This document shows, in pieces, positions 1 to 7,527 of a DNA stretch of 33,132 nt (its first letter is position 1; each line of letters starts with the position of its first letter). The translations under genes and the position numbers were made by a program. The notes beneath the pieces were generated by a model that saw nothing but the letters and a program-made list of their open reading frames with translations, made no database searches and was not told the origin of the DNA. The stretch spans positions 1 through 33,132 of the forward strand of contig JAHDQE010000071.1 of NCBI GenBank assembly GCA_018433975.1. Direction: 5' to 3'. Origin of the DNA: Ornatilinea sp. (GTDB taxonomy: Bacteria > Chloroflexota > Anaerolineae > Anaerolineales > Anaerolineaceae).

Positions 1-268
1 TGGTCTTTACAAACTCCTCATCCTTCAGCATCCGTCCCGCTTCTTCAGGATGGTATGCGTAATCACACCAGCAGTCCTTGCCTGCGGCCCTGAAAAACTC
101 GATCACAACTTCATCATAATCCGGCCAGGACATTGTGAAACTCCCGTCCTTAGCCTGCTCCCCGCCGCCCCAACGCCTGATTGGTTTAAACCCATCCGCG
201 TAAAGTTTAGGCAGAAAGGCGACCAGTTCTTCAATCTCTTCCAAAACAGGAAGTCGTGTTGGATCCAT
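1..268 (-). CDS. Partial hypothetical protein, possibly DUF6508-like (C-terminus off the left edge)
   Basis: An open minus-strand frame runs off the left edge without a stop, so only the N-terminal ~89 residues are visible. I chose the ATG at 268-266 because a GGAG sits 8 nt before it. An in-frame ATG at 304-302 would add 12 residues but has no ribosome binding site. The protein reads as a real globular fold: an acidic helix with LEEIEELVAFLPKLY, then a W/Y-rich stretch (SWPDYDEVVIEFF), then CWCDYAYHPEEAGRML. The spacing of aromatic residues and the ending DY-Y-PEEA-RML recall DUF6508-type proteins of unknown function. That match is from memory and tentative. It is divergent from the patatin gene and no operon partner is visible. 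Confidence 0.6.
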   Translation of the reverse strand, partial: MDPTRLPVLEEIEELVAFLPKLYADGFKPIRRWGGGEQAKDGSFTMSWPDYDEVVIEFFRAAGKDCWCDYAYHPEEAGRMLKDEEFVKT

Positions 269-503
269 CTCATTATCTCCGACCTGTAATTCAATATCGA
301 CCATTGTTAAACGGATTATGCCATAAAAGTGAAAGCGGCGCTTTTAAATCAGAGAGTACGGCGTATCCTCTCCCGCACACCGGATCAAACAAACTTATTG
401 GAAAGCAAAGAAACTGTCCATTCTGGCAAACAATTTGCACCCTATCCAAGTACGAAAGATTTTTGCCGCAGTTTGAAAACGGCAGCGAGGATAGGCGTGT
501 GTT

Positions 504-1433
504 ATGAAACCTTTTCGAAAAAATGTAGCCATCGCAATCGACGGGGGCGGCATTAAGGGCATTATGGTTACCAAAGCCCTTTCCGTCCTTGAGGAAGCGT
601 TGGGGAAGCCCGTTCATGAAATTTTTCAATTGGCCGTGGGTACTTCCACCGGGTCCATCATTTCCGCCGGGATCGGCGCGGGTATTTCGGCGCACCGGAT
701 GACCGGATTGTATATGGAGTTGGGAGAAACGGTCTTTCAACGCACCTTGCGCCACGCACTCTGGCCGCTGACACGTTATCGCTACTCCGACCAACCCCTT
801 AAAAATGCCTTATCCCATGTCTTCGGCGCGATGGAAATGGGGGATTTCTGGCTGCACGAGCCGCCCATCGATGTGGTCATCACCACCTTTGACCTGACGG
901 AAAACCGCACCCGGTTTGTAAAACCCTGGAAAGAGGAGTACACTTCCTGGAATGTATGCCAGACGGTGCAGTCCTCCTGCACCGTTCCGACTTATTTCCC
1001 GGTTGTGGAAGGACGCTTTATCGATGGCGGTGTGGGGTCCTACTCCAACCCATGCTACCTGGCCGCGTACGAAGCTTCGATCTGTCTCGGGTGGGACCCC
1101 GCTGAGACCACACTGATCAGCCTCGGCACCGGACGACCCCCCCACACCTTCTCTGCATACCACGCCCAACAGTTCTGGGCATGGCAGTGGCTGAAGCCAA
1201 TCCTGGGGGCTTTTCTGCAATCCGCCGATGACCAGCAGGTCAACCTGGTGGAGACCTTCTTCAAAAAGCTGGATTTCCGCCGCTTTCAAATTGACCTGCG
1301 CGAGCCCATCGAGATGGATGATCCCGCCAAAATCCCGGAACTGAGCGCTTACGGTATCCGGATGGGACGGATGATTCTTGCCGACCGCATTGACCCGGTA
1401 CAAAAAAGGCTCCCCGATATCCTCAAGCCCTGA
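504..1433 (+). CDS. Patatin-like phospholipase / acyl hydrolase
   Basis: A 309-residue protein with all hallmarks of the patatin family, which hydrolyses acyl esters of phospholipids or other lipids with a Ser-Asp dyad. The oxyanion-hole glycine motif DGGGIKG is at residues 13-19. The nucleophile elbow G-T-S-T-G is at 46-50 (Ser48), and the catalytic Asp is in D-G-G at 174-176. No signal peptide or membrane segment is visible, so it is probably cytoplasmic or loosely membrane-associated. It matches the short CapV/RssA-like patatin size, but no cyclic-oligonucleotide synthase (CBASS) or other defence gene is nearby, so a housekeeping lipid role is more likely. The start ATG follows a GAGGATAGG stretch. 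The gene stands alone and the next gene begins 137 bp downstream with its own ribosome binding site. Confidence 0.9.
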   Translation: MKPFRKNVAIAIDGGGIKGIMVTKALSVLEEALGKPVHEIFQLAVGTSTGSIISAGIGAGISAHRMTGLYMELGETVFQRTLRHALWPLTRYRYSDQPLKNALSHVFGAMEMGDFWLHEPPIDVVITTFDLTENRTRFVKPWKEEYTSWNVCQTVQSSCTVPTYFPVVEGRFIDGGVGSYSNPCYLAAYEASICLGWDPAETTLISLGTGRPPHTFSAYHAQQFWAWQWLKPILGAFLQSADDQQVNLVETFFKKLDFRRFQIDLREPIEMDDPAKIPELSAYGIRMGRMILADRIDPVQKRLPDILKP

Positions 1434-1570
1434 CCCGATTTCCAAACCTTTTAAAACAGTTTGACTCGCTCCATTCTGATCTGGCAATATAAGTAATACC
1501 CCACACCATCCCTATTTCATGACATTCGGGCCTTATTTGTAGTTCCTGTTATTTGTATTGGAGGCGTGTT

Positions 1571-2242
1571 ATGTCAAATTCCCCTTTAGACCCTGTTTAT
1601 TGCGAACTTAATACCATCCACAAAGTGATCACGCGCGGTATCCGGGTTTCTCTGGAAAACGTAAAGAAGTACCGCACGACCGATTTTCCAAATCCACGCA
1701 CCAAAAAAGGCTTTATCGATTATGTCCGCAGCCTGATCCTTACGTTGGACAATCATCACTATTCAGAAGATGATATTGCTTTTCCCGTCTACCAGAAATA
1801 TGCGCCGGAAGCGCCTTATCAATTACTGGCAACAGAGCATCACAATATGCTGTCCATTCTAAATGAGATGAAAGCAGTCTTAGGCCATCTGGACAATCCT
1901 GCTACCGAAGCCGGGGGACTCGATTCCCTCCAGAGTTCATTGAGCGCCCTGGAAGAACTGTGGAATCCTCACATCAACTGCGAAGAGGGACATTTCTGCG
2001 CACACAGTTTGCTTAAAAGCATCCCCGAAAAGGAACAGGTTCAAATCGGTAAAAAGATCAGTGCGCATGCCATAAAGAACTCCAAACCTTTATCCCTTTC
2101 TTTGCCTTTCCTTCTTTACAACTTACCCGTTGAAGAACGCGCCCTATTCTCTCAGGGCATCCCGAAACTGGTCACCGGGTTCCTTGTGCCCGTAGTCTGG
2201 CGCCGTAAGTGGATGCCTATGAAACCTTTCCTGATCCATTAA
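1571..2242 (+). CDS. Hemerythrin HHE domain protein
   Basis: A 223-residue alpha-helical protein carrying a hemerythrin-like cation-binding pattern. Candidate iron ligands are His17, His62/His63 with Glu66 (DNHHYSEDD), His90/His91 (TEHHNM), and His134 with Glu138/Glu139 (HINCEEGHF). Such domains bind a di-iron centre and act in O2, NO or redox sensing or in iron-sulfur repair. Which of these applies here cannot be told. The C-terminal ~70 residues (from about 155) are not part of the metal fold and contain a hydrophobic SLPFLLYNLP segment, as in several bacterial HHE proteins. I chose the ATG at 1571 because a GGAGG lies 6 nt upstream. The frame is open to 1553, but that start lacks a ribosome binding site. 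It is monocistronic and is followed by a strong terminator. Confidence 0.85.
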   Translation: MSNSPLDPVYCELNTIHKVITRGIRVSLENVKKYRTTDFPNPRTKKGFIDYVRSLILTLDNHHYSEDDIAFPVYQKYAPEAPYQLLATEHHNMLSILNEMKAVLGHLDNPATEAGGLDSLQSSLSALEELWNPHINCEEGHFCAHSLLKSIPEKEQVQIGKKISAHAIKNSKPLSLSLPFLLYNLPVEERALFSQGIPKLVTGFLVPVVWRRKWMPMKPFLIH

Positions 2243-2561
2243 ATGGTGGCGACAGAACCAGGAGCTGGTTTCACCCCGATGATGATGAGTAACAAAGAAA
2301 GACAGCACCTATTAACCCAAAGCAGGTAAACAGAGAAAAGTACCCCTTGTTAATGCATTAGCAAGGGGTACTTTTAATGTCTATTGAACAAATTTCGAGG
2401 GGCAGTAAAGGGCTAAAGCGCCCGTTTCCCTTTTAATCAGTTTTTATAGGACAGCACCGGAAACCTTATATTTTCAAGATTTTCGGCGTTTCGTGTTATA
2501 AGCTTCCATCATGAAGCTTCGTCGGGGCTATCCTGTGTATTACCAGGCATCCTCTTACAGA
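2243..2561. other. Intergenic region between convergent genes
   Basis: There is no credible gene here. It separates the hemerythrin gene (+) from the last permease gene of the immunity operon (-). It holds the strong bidirectional terminator at 2336-2375. There is also a smaller inverted repeat, AAGCTTC/GAAGCTT at 2500-2519 with a 6-nt loop and no U-tract, about 45 bp beyond the permease stop, and a weak GGGC/GCCC hairpin near 2410-2430. Either could assist termination of the minus-strand operon. Confidence 0.6.
2336..2375. terminator. Bidirectional intrinsic terminator
   Basis: A perfect 14-bp stem with AAAAGTACCCCTTG at 2336-2349 and its reverse complement at 2362-2375, around a 12-nt loop. 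The stem starts with AAAA and ends with TTTT, so it can terminate transcription on both strands. It lies 94 bp past the hemerythrin stop and faces the convergent permease operon. Confidence 0.85.
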
Positions 2562-3296
2562 TTATCCGGTCACGACATCCCTTTTCTTAAGCCAAGTTAC
2601 TGCAAAAACAACACAGATAACGATATAGAAAAGACTGATTACGAGGAACTGTCCCGTACCACACTGCATGGGACCTCCGGGACGATTGGCTCGCATGCCC
2701 AGGCTCACAAGCGAATAGGGGAACCATACGCCGTATCCCTTGGCCATAGCTGCCAGTCCCGCAATGCCACCGATCAGCGCGATTCCAACCGGCACAGCAA
2801 AACTACGGATTACAAGCGATATGCAAAGTTGGAGGGCGGAAATCACAATTCCGCCGACAGCGCCAAACAAGAGCCATTCCGGAAGCTCCGGCGGAATCGG
2901 AGCGGTCAGTCCGCAGAGTTTACCCGAAATCACAAACAAGATGCCGATCCAAATCTGCGTCAGAAGCACCATGATGGAAGTGACTATCAGCTTTGAAAAA
3001 TAAATACCAGCGACCGGCACAGGCACGGTCATAACCGAATTCCAGTTGTAATTAATATGTTCCAGACGAAAAATGTAGGAACAGTATACACCTATGAGAG
3101 CGGGAAAAAAGAAATAGCAGACAAACAGGGTATGTTGAGTCCAAAGATCGTACCATTGGCCCTGCAAAATCTCTAAATTTTGCAGATAGTTAAAGGTTCC
3201 CATAAGAGCCGGAATGATCGGAATAATCAAAAAAGCAAGCCAGACCGGGCTGCGGTGAAGCTTCATCCGTTCGGCCCGAAGCGTTCTGAAAAACAT
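2562..3296 (-). CDS. Lantibiotic-immunity ABC transporter permease, MutG-like
   Basis: A 244-residue ABC-2-type membrane protein with about six hydrophobic helices, starting MFFRTLRAERMKLHRSPVWLAFLIIPI. This N-terminus (short cytoplasmic arm, E(R/F)xK(L/I)+, then the first helix) is typical of the small permeases of lantibiotic self-protection transporters (NisFEG, SpaFEG, EpiFEG, CprABC). It is the last gene of the ATPase-permease-permease operon, the position held by the G/MutG subunit. I chose the start at 3296 because AAAGGAG stands 8 nt upstream. Longer readings to 3383 run back into the preceding gene. The gap to that gene is 2 bp, so translation is probably coupled. It should form a heterodimeric membrane channel with the neighbouring permease and expel or displace membrane-bound peptides. 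The substrate is unknown. Confidence 0.85.
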   Translation of the reverse strand: MFFRTLRAERMKLHRSPVWLAFLIIPIIPALMGTFNYLQNLEILQGQWYDLWTQHTLFVCYFFFPALIGVYCSYIFRLEHINYNWNSVMTVPVPVAGIYFSKLIVTSIMVLLTQIWIGILFVISGKLCGLTAPIPPELPEWLLFGAVGGIVISALQLCISLVIRSFAVPVGIALIGGIAGLAAMAKGYGVWFPYSLVSLGMRANRPGGPMQCGTGQFLVISLFYIVICVVFAVTWLKKRDVVTG

Positions 3297-3298
3297 CT

Positions 3299-4051
3299 TC
3301 ACATCTCCTTTCGGACAAAAAGCGTGCGACCTGCAACATATATCAAGCAGAACATAATTGCTAAGACAACAAACCCGTTCCAATCAACAGGCGTATAGTA
3401 ACAATCCATAATGCGAGTTGTCCCATCCCAATCCATGCCCACCAACATCAGCACGCCGTAATATCCCCATACAAGGAGCTTTCCAAGGCTTTGAGGTAAA
3501 AACAACAGGTACAACCCGGCCAGCGCTCCGATCAACCCCACACTCAGCGGGATCATTTGATTGACAATGAGCAGCGACAGTGATTGCTGAAGGAGAAGAA
3601 TCGTCATGTTTACGGATGTTGTAAAAAGCAGGTAATATAACAGCTTATCCACCGGAACGTTTCCTTCAAATCCTTTTACAGATCCAAAAATGATGATGAC
3701 GGCAATCTGAAGGAGAACAACGGCAAACATATAACATGCCCCGCACAGAAATTTCGCATCAAAAAGCCTCCCGGACGACATTACAGTTTCAAGCAGTTTC
3801 AGCGTTTGCCCTTTGTGCTCGATATCGCACAGCCGTGAAGCTACCACCGCGGCAATAACCGGCATCATGATGGTATTTAGCAGCGGAAACTGGTACAGGC
3901 AGATCATCCAGCCTTGAGAAAGTTCGTGTGCATCCATATTCCGAAACGCCCAAATCGCCCATAGGAGCTGTACAAAGATCAGAGCGGCGACGATCAGCCA
4001 AACTTTTCTACGGCGGATTTTATGAAATTCCGTAATAAGTGCCTTTATCAT
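3299..4051 (-). CDS. Lantibiotic-immunity ABC transporter permease, MutE/EpiE-like
   Basis: A 250-residue ABC-2-type permease with six predicted helices. The N-terminus reads MIKALITEFHKIRRRKVWLIVAA, followed by a loop with DIEHKGQTLKLL. That loop (xxxEhkxxtxkxLlxxP-like) is a hallmark of the lantibiotic-protection permease family. Its start ATG overlaps the stop of the ATPase gene by 4 bp (ATGA type), and the MutG-like permease starts 2 bp after its stop, so the three genes form a tight operon. It most likely pairs with the MutG-like subunit and the ATPase to protect the cell surface from lantibiotics or similar cationic peptides. No lantibiotic precursor or LanB/LanC/LanM gene is present in the window, so this looks like resistance rather than producer self-immunity. 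Confidence 0.85.
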   Translation of the reverse strand: MIKALITEFHKIRRRKVWLIVAALIFVQLLWAIWAFRNMDAHELSQGWMICLYQFPLLNTIMMPVIAAVVASRLCDIEHKGQTLKLLETVMSSGRLFDAKFLCGACYMFAVVLLQIAVIIIFGSVKGFEGNVPVDKLLYYLLFTTSVNMTILLLQQSLSLLIVNQMIPLSVGLIGALAGLYLLFLPQSLGKLLVWGYYGVLMLVGMDWDGTTRIMDCYYTPVDWNGFVVLAIMFCLIYVAGRTLFVRKEM

Positions 4052-4962
4052 AAACTCACCGCCGTTCCGGTCAGTTCAATGAAAATATCCTCAAGGCTTC
4101 TACGCCGCTCCTCAATGCGAACGATGCCAATATCATTTTTAAAAAGCATTTTCATATAACGTGCTGTTTCCTCATCGCTGAGTCTCGGCAACAGCAGAGC
4201 TTCCTCCTGAAATTTGCACGCTACTCGCTGTTCGTTAAAAATATGGAAAGCCGCCTCATTATCAAGAGTACGCACCGCGATGTGAGAACTGCTCCTTTCC
4301 CTCAGCGCAGCCATATTGCCCTGAAAAACCAGTTCACCCCGGCTTATGATCCCGACACTCGTAGCGATCTGATCAATTTCACTCAGCAGGTGGCTGGACA
4401 CCATCACCGTCATTCCATACTGTTGCGGAAGAGAGCAGATCAGTTCCCGCATTTCCTGAATACCGGCCGGGTCGAGGCCGTTTGTCGGCTCATCAAGGAT
4501 TAAAAGTTTCGGATTACCCAGAAGTGCACAGGCAAGTCCGAGACGTTGTTTCATTCCCATTGAATACTGCGAAACTTTTTTCTCCTTTTGATTGTCCAGC
4601 CGAACAATCTGAAGCACCCTGTTGATGTCTTTCTCCGGCACGCCCTTGAGCGTGCTCACGATCAGAAGGTTCTCTTTGCCGGTCAGATGCCCATAATAAC
4701 TCGGGGATTCGATCAGAGACCCAACTTCTTGCAGAATGGAAAGTCTGTTCCGGTTACTAAGCTTCTTGCCAAATACGGCAATCGTACCGGCCGTTGGCCG
4801 GGCGAGCCCTAGAATCATTTTCATGGTAGTGGACTTTCCCGCACCGTTCGGCCCGAGGAAACCATAGACCGCTCCTTCCTGAACCGAGAGGTCAAGATCC
4901 TTCACCCTTAAAACCTTCTCGTACTGTTTGCACAGGCCGGTCGTTGTTATCATATCGGACAT
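4048..4962 (-). CDS. Lantibiotic-immunity ABC transporter ATP-binding protein
   Basis: A 304-residue ABC ATPase of the BceA/DrrA/NisF size class. It has Walker A GPNGAGKST (37-45), a degenerate signature YSMGMKQRL in place of LSGGQ (usual in this subfamily), Walker B LLILDEPTNGLD, and an H-loop SSHLLSEI. The last ~80 residues form the usual accessory tail. The ATG at 4962 is preceded by AAGGAGG at 8 nt. It is the first gene of the minus-strand immunity operon and is transcribed away from the response regulator gene across 115-133 bp. It powers the two downstream permeases. Expression is probably activated by the divergent two-component pair through the direct repeats at 5009-5048. Confidence 0.92.
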   Translation of the reverse strand: MSDMITTTGLCKQYEKVLRVKDLDLSVQEGAVYGFLGPNGAGKSTTMKMILGLARPTAGTIAVFGKKLSNRNRLSILQEVGSLIESPSYYGHLTGKENLLIVSTLKGVPEKDINRVLQIVRLDNQKEKKVSQYSMGMKQRLGLACALLGNPKLLILDEPTNGLDPAGIQEMRELICSLPQQYGMTVMVSSHLLSEIDQIATSVGIISRGELVFQGNMAALRERSSSHIAVRTLDNEAAFHIFNEQRVACKFQEEALLLPRLSDEETARYMKMLFKNDIGIVRIEERRRSLEDIFIELTGTAVSL

Positions 4963-5008
4963 ATAAATGCCTCCTTCTTTGTTATTGAGAGAATAGTAAT
5001 ATGTCCGT

Positions 5009-5048
5009 CTTACATGAACCTGTGGCTAAGCTTACATTTACCTTAATT
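5009..5048. promoter_or_regulatory. Candidate response-regulator direct-repeat operator in the divergent promoter region
   Basis: CTTACAT occurs at 5009-5015 and again at 5031-5037, exactly 22 bp apart. A third, imperfect copy CTTAATT follows at 5042-5048, 11 bp further on. OmpR-type regulators of peptide-resistance operons (NisR, SpaR) bind direct repeats in phase with the helix just upstream of the -10 of the target promoter. On the minus strand the proximal repeat lies about 10 bp before a TACTAT (4998-4993), where a -35 box would be, so activation of the ABC operon is plausible. The repeats and spacing are seen directly. The binding is inferred. Confidence 0.45.
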
Positions 5049-5079
5049 TTGAGGGGAAACACCTGATTCATCTTATAAT
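5049..5079 (+). promoter_or_regulatory. Candidate promoter of the response regulator gene
   Basis: A consensus -10 TATAAT at 5074-5079 with a weak TTGAGG at 5049-5054 (19-bp spacer). Transcription would start near 5086, leaving a very short leader with GGTGA before the ATG at 5096. Because the -10 overlaps the alternative ATG at 5078, the later start is favoured. Confidence 0.4.
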
Positions 5080-5095
5080 GAGCTTGGTGATAACT

Positions 5096-5815
5096 ATGAA
5101 CGATATATTTGACTGCAAGCTCCTGATCGTCGATGATGAGCCGGAGTTACTAAAAATGCTGGATAACATTCTTCGCCGGGAAGGGTTTAGAAAACTCATT
5201 GCTGCCACAAGCTGCGCCCGGGCCCGCAAGCTCTTTGCCTTGGAACAGCCGGAAAGCGTGATTCTGGACGTCACATTGCCCGACGGAGATGGTTTCTCGT
5301 TGATGCGGGAATTTCGGGAGAAATCGGCCATACCGGTAGTGTTTCTTTCCGCCCGCGATGAAGACGAAAACCGCTTGCTCGGGTTAGGCCTTGGGGCGGA
5401 TGATTATATTACGAAGCCATTTTTACCCCGGGAGTTAACTCTCAGACTGAAGGCCGTCCTTAACCGTACTTATTTTCCTGCCGTTCTCAACCAGGCGGCA
5501 AAGCCCGTCTTTCAATTGGGGGGGACGAAGATCGACCTCAACGGCGGAACAGTCATATCAAAAAACGGCCAGGTTACACTGACCGCCAAGGAATTTGCTC
5601 TTCTGGAAAAGCTGTATGAAAACCGTGGGAACATCGTCACCGGTGACAGCCTGTGCCGTGCCGCGTGGGGTGACGATCTGTACGGATACGAAAACGCTCT
5701 TATGGTCCACATCCGACACTTACGGGAAAAGATTGAGCCGGAGCCTTCCGTACCCCGGTATCTTTTGACCGTCCGAGGTCTCGGTTACAAGCTGGTAGGA
5801 GTGGACGGCAAATGA
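5096..5815 (+). CDS. OmpR-family response regulator of the immunity cassette
   Basis: A 239-residue two-domain regulator. The receiver domain (about 8-120) has the acidic pair Asp13/Asp14, phosphoacceptor Asp58 (VILDVTLPD), the FLSARD switch Ser and the ITKPF Lys. A winged-helix DNA-binding domain (about 135-235) follows, with TLTAKEFALLEKL and the terminal RYLLTVRGLGYKL. I chose the ATG at 5096 over the one at 5078 because it has GGTGA just upstream and because the likely -10 box overlaps 5078. The stop overlaps the kinase start by 4 bp. By position and family it should bind the direct repeats upstream and switch on the divergent ABC operon when the kinase senses peptide or envelope damage, as in NisRK, SpaRK and CprRK. 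Confidence 0.92.
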   Translation: MNDIFDCKLLIVDDEPELLKMLDNILRREGFRKLIAATSCARARKLFALEQPESVILDVTLPDGDGFSLMREFREKSAIPVVFLSARDEDENRLLGLGLGADDYITKPFLPRELTLRLKAVLNRTYFPAVLNQAAKPVFQLGGTKIDLNGGTVISKNGQVTLTAKEFALLEKLYENRGNIVTGDSLCRAAWGDDLYGYENALMVHIRHLREKIEPEPSVPRYLLTVRGLGYKLVGVDGK

Positions 5816-7188
5816 AGAGCATGATAAAGATATTATCCCGTTACGTGCTTTCAGCCGCCGGAGTCGCGCTTATTCTGCTTGTTGTCAACTTTGGAGCTTT
5901 TATTGCCTGGGTTGTCCAGTCGAGCAGTATATCGCAGAAAGACTATAGTACTTCTCAGCTTTCGGACAGTCTGACATCTGAAAATGGCGCTTACACCCTG
6001 TCCGAGGCTTCACGTGATGTGATTGAAAGAAAACATCAATGGGCAATGCTGATCGACAACAGCGGGAGTGTGATCTGGAGCTTAAGTTTACCCTCGGATG
6101 TACCACGCGACTACACCCTTTCCGATGTAGCAAGTTTTTCCCGCTGGTACTTGAACGATTATCCTGTCTATGTATGGCGCCGGACGGATGGCCTGTTTGT
6201 GCTGGGCAGTGAAAAAGGCAGCCTGTGGAAACATGGTATGGAAGTACCGCAAAAGATGATGGATAGGATCAAGATATGGATACCGGCTGTTCTAATTTTG
6301 AATAGTATCATAGCGGTATTGCTTGCACTGCTTCTTGGTCTGCGGCTCTTTCATTCCCTTAAGCCCCTTATCAAAGGCATTGAGAACATGGCCGAAAACC
6401 ATCCGGTAGAACTTTCAACAAAGGGACTTCTCGGCGCTCTTGCTTCCGGGATCAACAGAACCTCCGAAAAACTGATTACCCAGGAAGCCGCATTGAAAAA
6501 GCGGGATAATGCCCGCACAACCTGGATTGCTGGCGTATCCCACGACATACGGACGCCGCTTTCCATGGTAATGGGCTATGCAAGCCAGCTCGAAGAGGAC
6601 CCCGAGCTACCGCCCGCAAAACGGGAACAGGCAGGTATAATCCGAAGCAAAAGTGAACAGATCAAAGTGCTGGTAAACGATTTGAACCTTGCCTCCAAGC
6701 TGGAATATGACATGCAGCCGCTCCGAAAGGCCGCGGTATCGTTGGCGGCCCTCCTGCGCAGCGTCGCCGCCGGGTTTATAAACGGAGGTCTTCCGGATAT
6801 CTATTCCATCGATGTTGAAGTAAGCGAGAACGCGCAGAATATCGTTGTAGAGGGCGACGAAGAACTTTTAAAACGTGCCGTTTCTAATCTGATCGACAAC
6901 AGTGTGAAGCATAATCCAGGCGGATGTGTGATCACGGCCTCTCTGAGCAGAAACGGAATTATTTGCATCCTTTCAATTTCGGATAACGGCACAGGATTCC
7001 GGCAGGATACATTGGAAAGCCTGAAAGCTTCGCAAAGCCCAATAGAGCTGCAAAACCACGGTCTGGGCCTTACCATCGTACAACAGATCATAAAAGTTCA
7101 CGGCGGGACTACGGAATTTCATAACTTACCCCAGGGCGGCTGCGAATCAGTGCTTTCATTGTCTATTCTCACCCGTGAGAACGGTTAA
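5812..7188 (+). CDS. Membrane sensor histidine kinase of the immunity cassette
   Basis: A 458-residue kinase. TM1 is at about 12-36, followed by an extracellular sensor of ~115 residues and TM2 at about 155-178. A short HAMP-like linker leads to the dimerisation/phosphoacceptor domain with GVSHDIRTPL (His244). The ATPase domain has the N-box NLIDNSVKH, G1 DNGTGF and G2 NHGLGLTI. This layout, with a medium-sized extracellular loop, matches NisK/SpaK/CprK-like sensors of lantibiotics rather than the loopless BceS type. It is co-transcribed with the regulator (ATGA overlap). There is no clear U-tract terminator directly after the stop. The extracellular domain has no motif I recognise, so the ligand is unknown. 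Confidence 0.9.
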   Translation: MKSMIKILSRYVLSAAGVALILLVVNFGAFIAWVVQSSSISQKDYSTSQLSDSLTSENGAYTLSEASRDVIERKHQWAMLIDNSGSVIWSLSLPSDVPRDYTLSDVASFSRWYLNDYPVYVWRRTDGLFVLGSEKGSLWKHGMEVPQKMMDRIKIWIPAVLILNSIIAVLLALLLGLRLFHSLKPLIKGIENMAENHPVELSTKGLLGALASGINRTSEKLITQEAALKKRDNARTTWIAGVSHDIRTPLSMVMGYASQLEEDPELPPAKREQAGIIRSKSEQIKVLVNDLNLASKLEYDMQPLRKAAVSLAALLRSVAAGFINGGLPDIYSIDVEVSENAQNIVVEGDEELLKRAVSNLIDNSVKHNPGGCVITASLSRNGIICILSISDNGTGFRQDTLESLKASQSPIELQNHGLGLTIVQQIIKVHGGTTEFHNLPQGGCESVLSLSILTRENG

Positions 7189-7527
7189 GTGCTGAAAGAT
7201 AATTATTGTCTGACGTTAACTTAAATTGTTTCAGCGTGAAGATAATATGATATTTGCACATCCATTTCGTATGCGCCAGACTCTTTGTCATGGGAACCAC
7301 TTCCTATCCTTTTGCAACTTGAACTCTGCAATTTTTCCGGGTGGGATTTCCTTTTGCAAGCTTTTGTTTTCCTGGCGATGGTTTTTATTTCGGGCAATTG
7401 CACTTAACTCACTATAATATTAACAAAAACCGGCGCGACTTATGCCACACCGGCCTTGCCACAGTATTTACTTCCTTCCCGCCCTGCTCCAATCTAAAGC
7501 GGTCTTTCGACATTCCATAAAGGATAT
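7189..7527. other. Intergenic region between the kinase and the ROK sugar kinase
   Basis: No supported gene. Small frames of ~60 codons on both strands lack ribosome binding sites and coding character. It contains a direct repeat TCCTTTTGCAA at 7307-7317 and 7349-7359, 42 bp apart and of unknown meaning. An inverted repeat GCTGAAA/TTTCAGC (about 7192-7236) lies just beyond the kinase stop. The minus-strand terminator of the sugar kinase gene is at 7425-7453. Confidence 0.5.
7425..7453 (-). terminator. Intrinsic terminator of the ROK kinase gene
   Basis: Read on the minus strand, CCGGTGTGGC (7453-7444) pairs with GTCGCGCCGG (7439-7430) over 10 bp including G-U pairs. The loop is ATAA, and TTTTT follows directly (7429-7425). 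It lies 75 bp past the kinase stop. Confidence 0.8.

Noticed and set aside
291..794. 167-codon minus-strand frame over the patatin 5' end and leader
   Set aside because: It overlaps a well-supported gene and has low-complexity, non-protein-like composition.
810..1487. 225-codon minus-strand frame opposite the patatin gene
   Set aside because: The plus frame carries all patatin catalytic motifs. The antisense frame has no ribosome binding site and no recognisable domain.
1461..1493. TTGACT and TATAAG before the hemerythrin gene as a promoter
   Set aside because: The spacer is 21 bp, too long for a sigma-70-type promoter.
504..2242. Patatin plus hemerythrin as a CBASS-like or other defence module
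   Set aside because: No nucleotidyltransferase, sensor or accessory gene is nearby, and the two genes have a separate ribosome binding site and a 137-bp gap.
2511..2996. 161-codon plus-strand frame over the MutG-like permease
   Set aside because: It is antisense to a permease with clear membrane helices and operon structure. The product is a charged low-complexity shadow.
7226..7417. 63-codon frame between the kinase and ROK genes
   Set aside because: No ribosome binding site, biased Phe/Leu/Trp content, and an overlapping open frame on the other strand of similar length.
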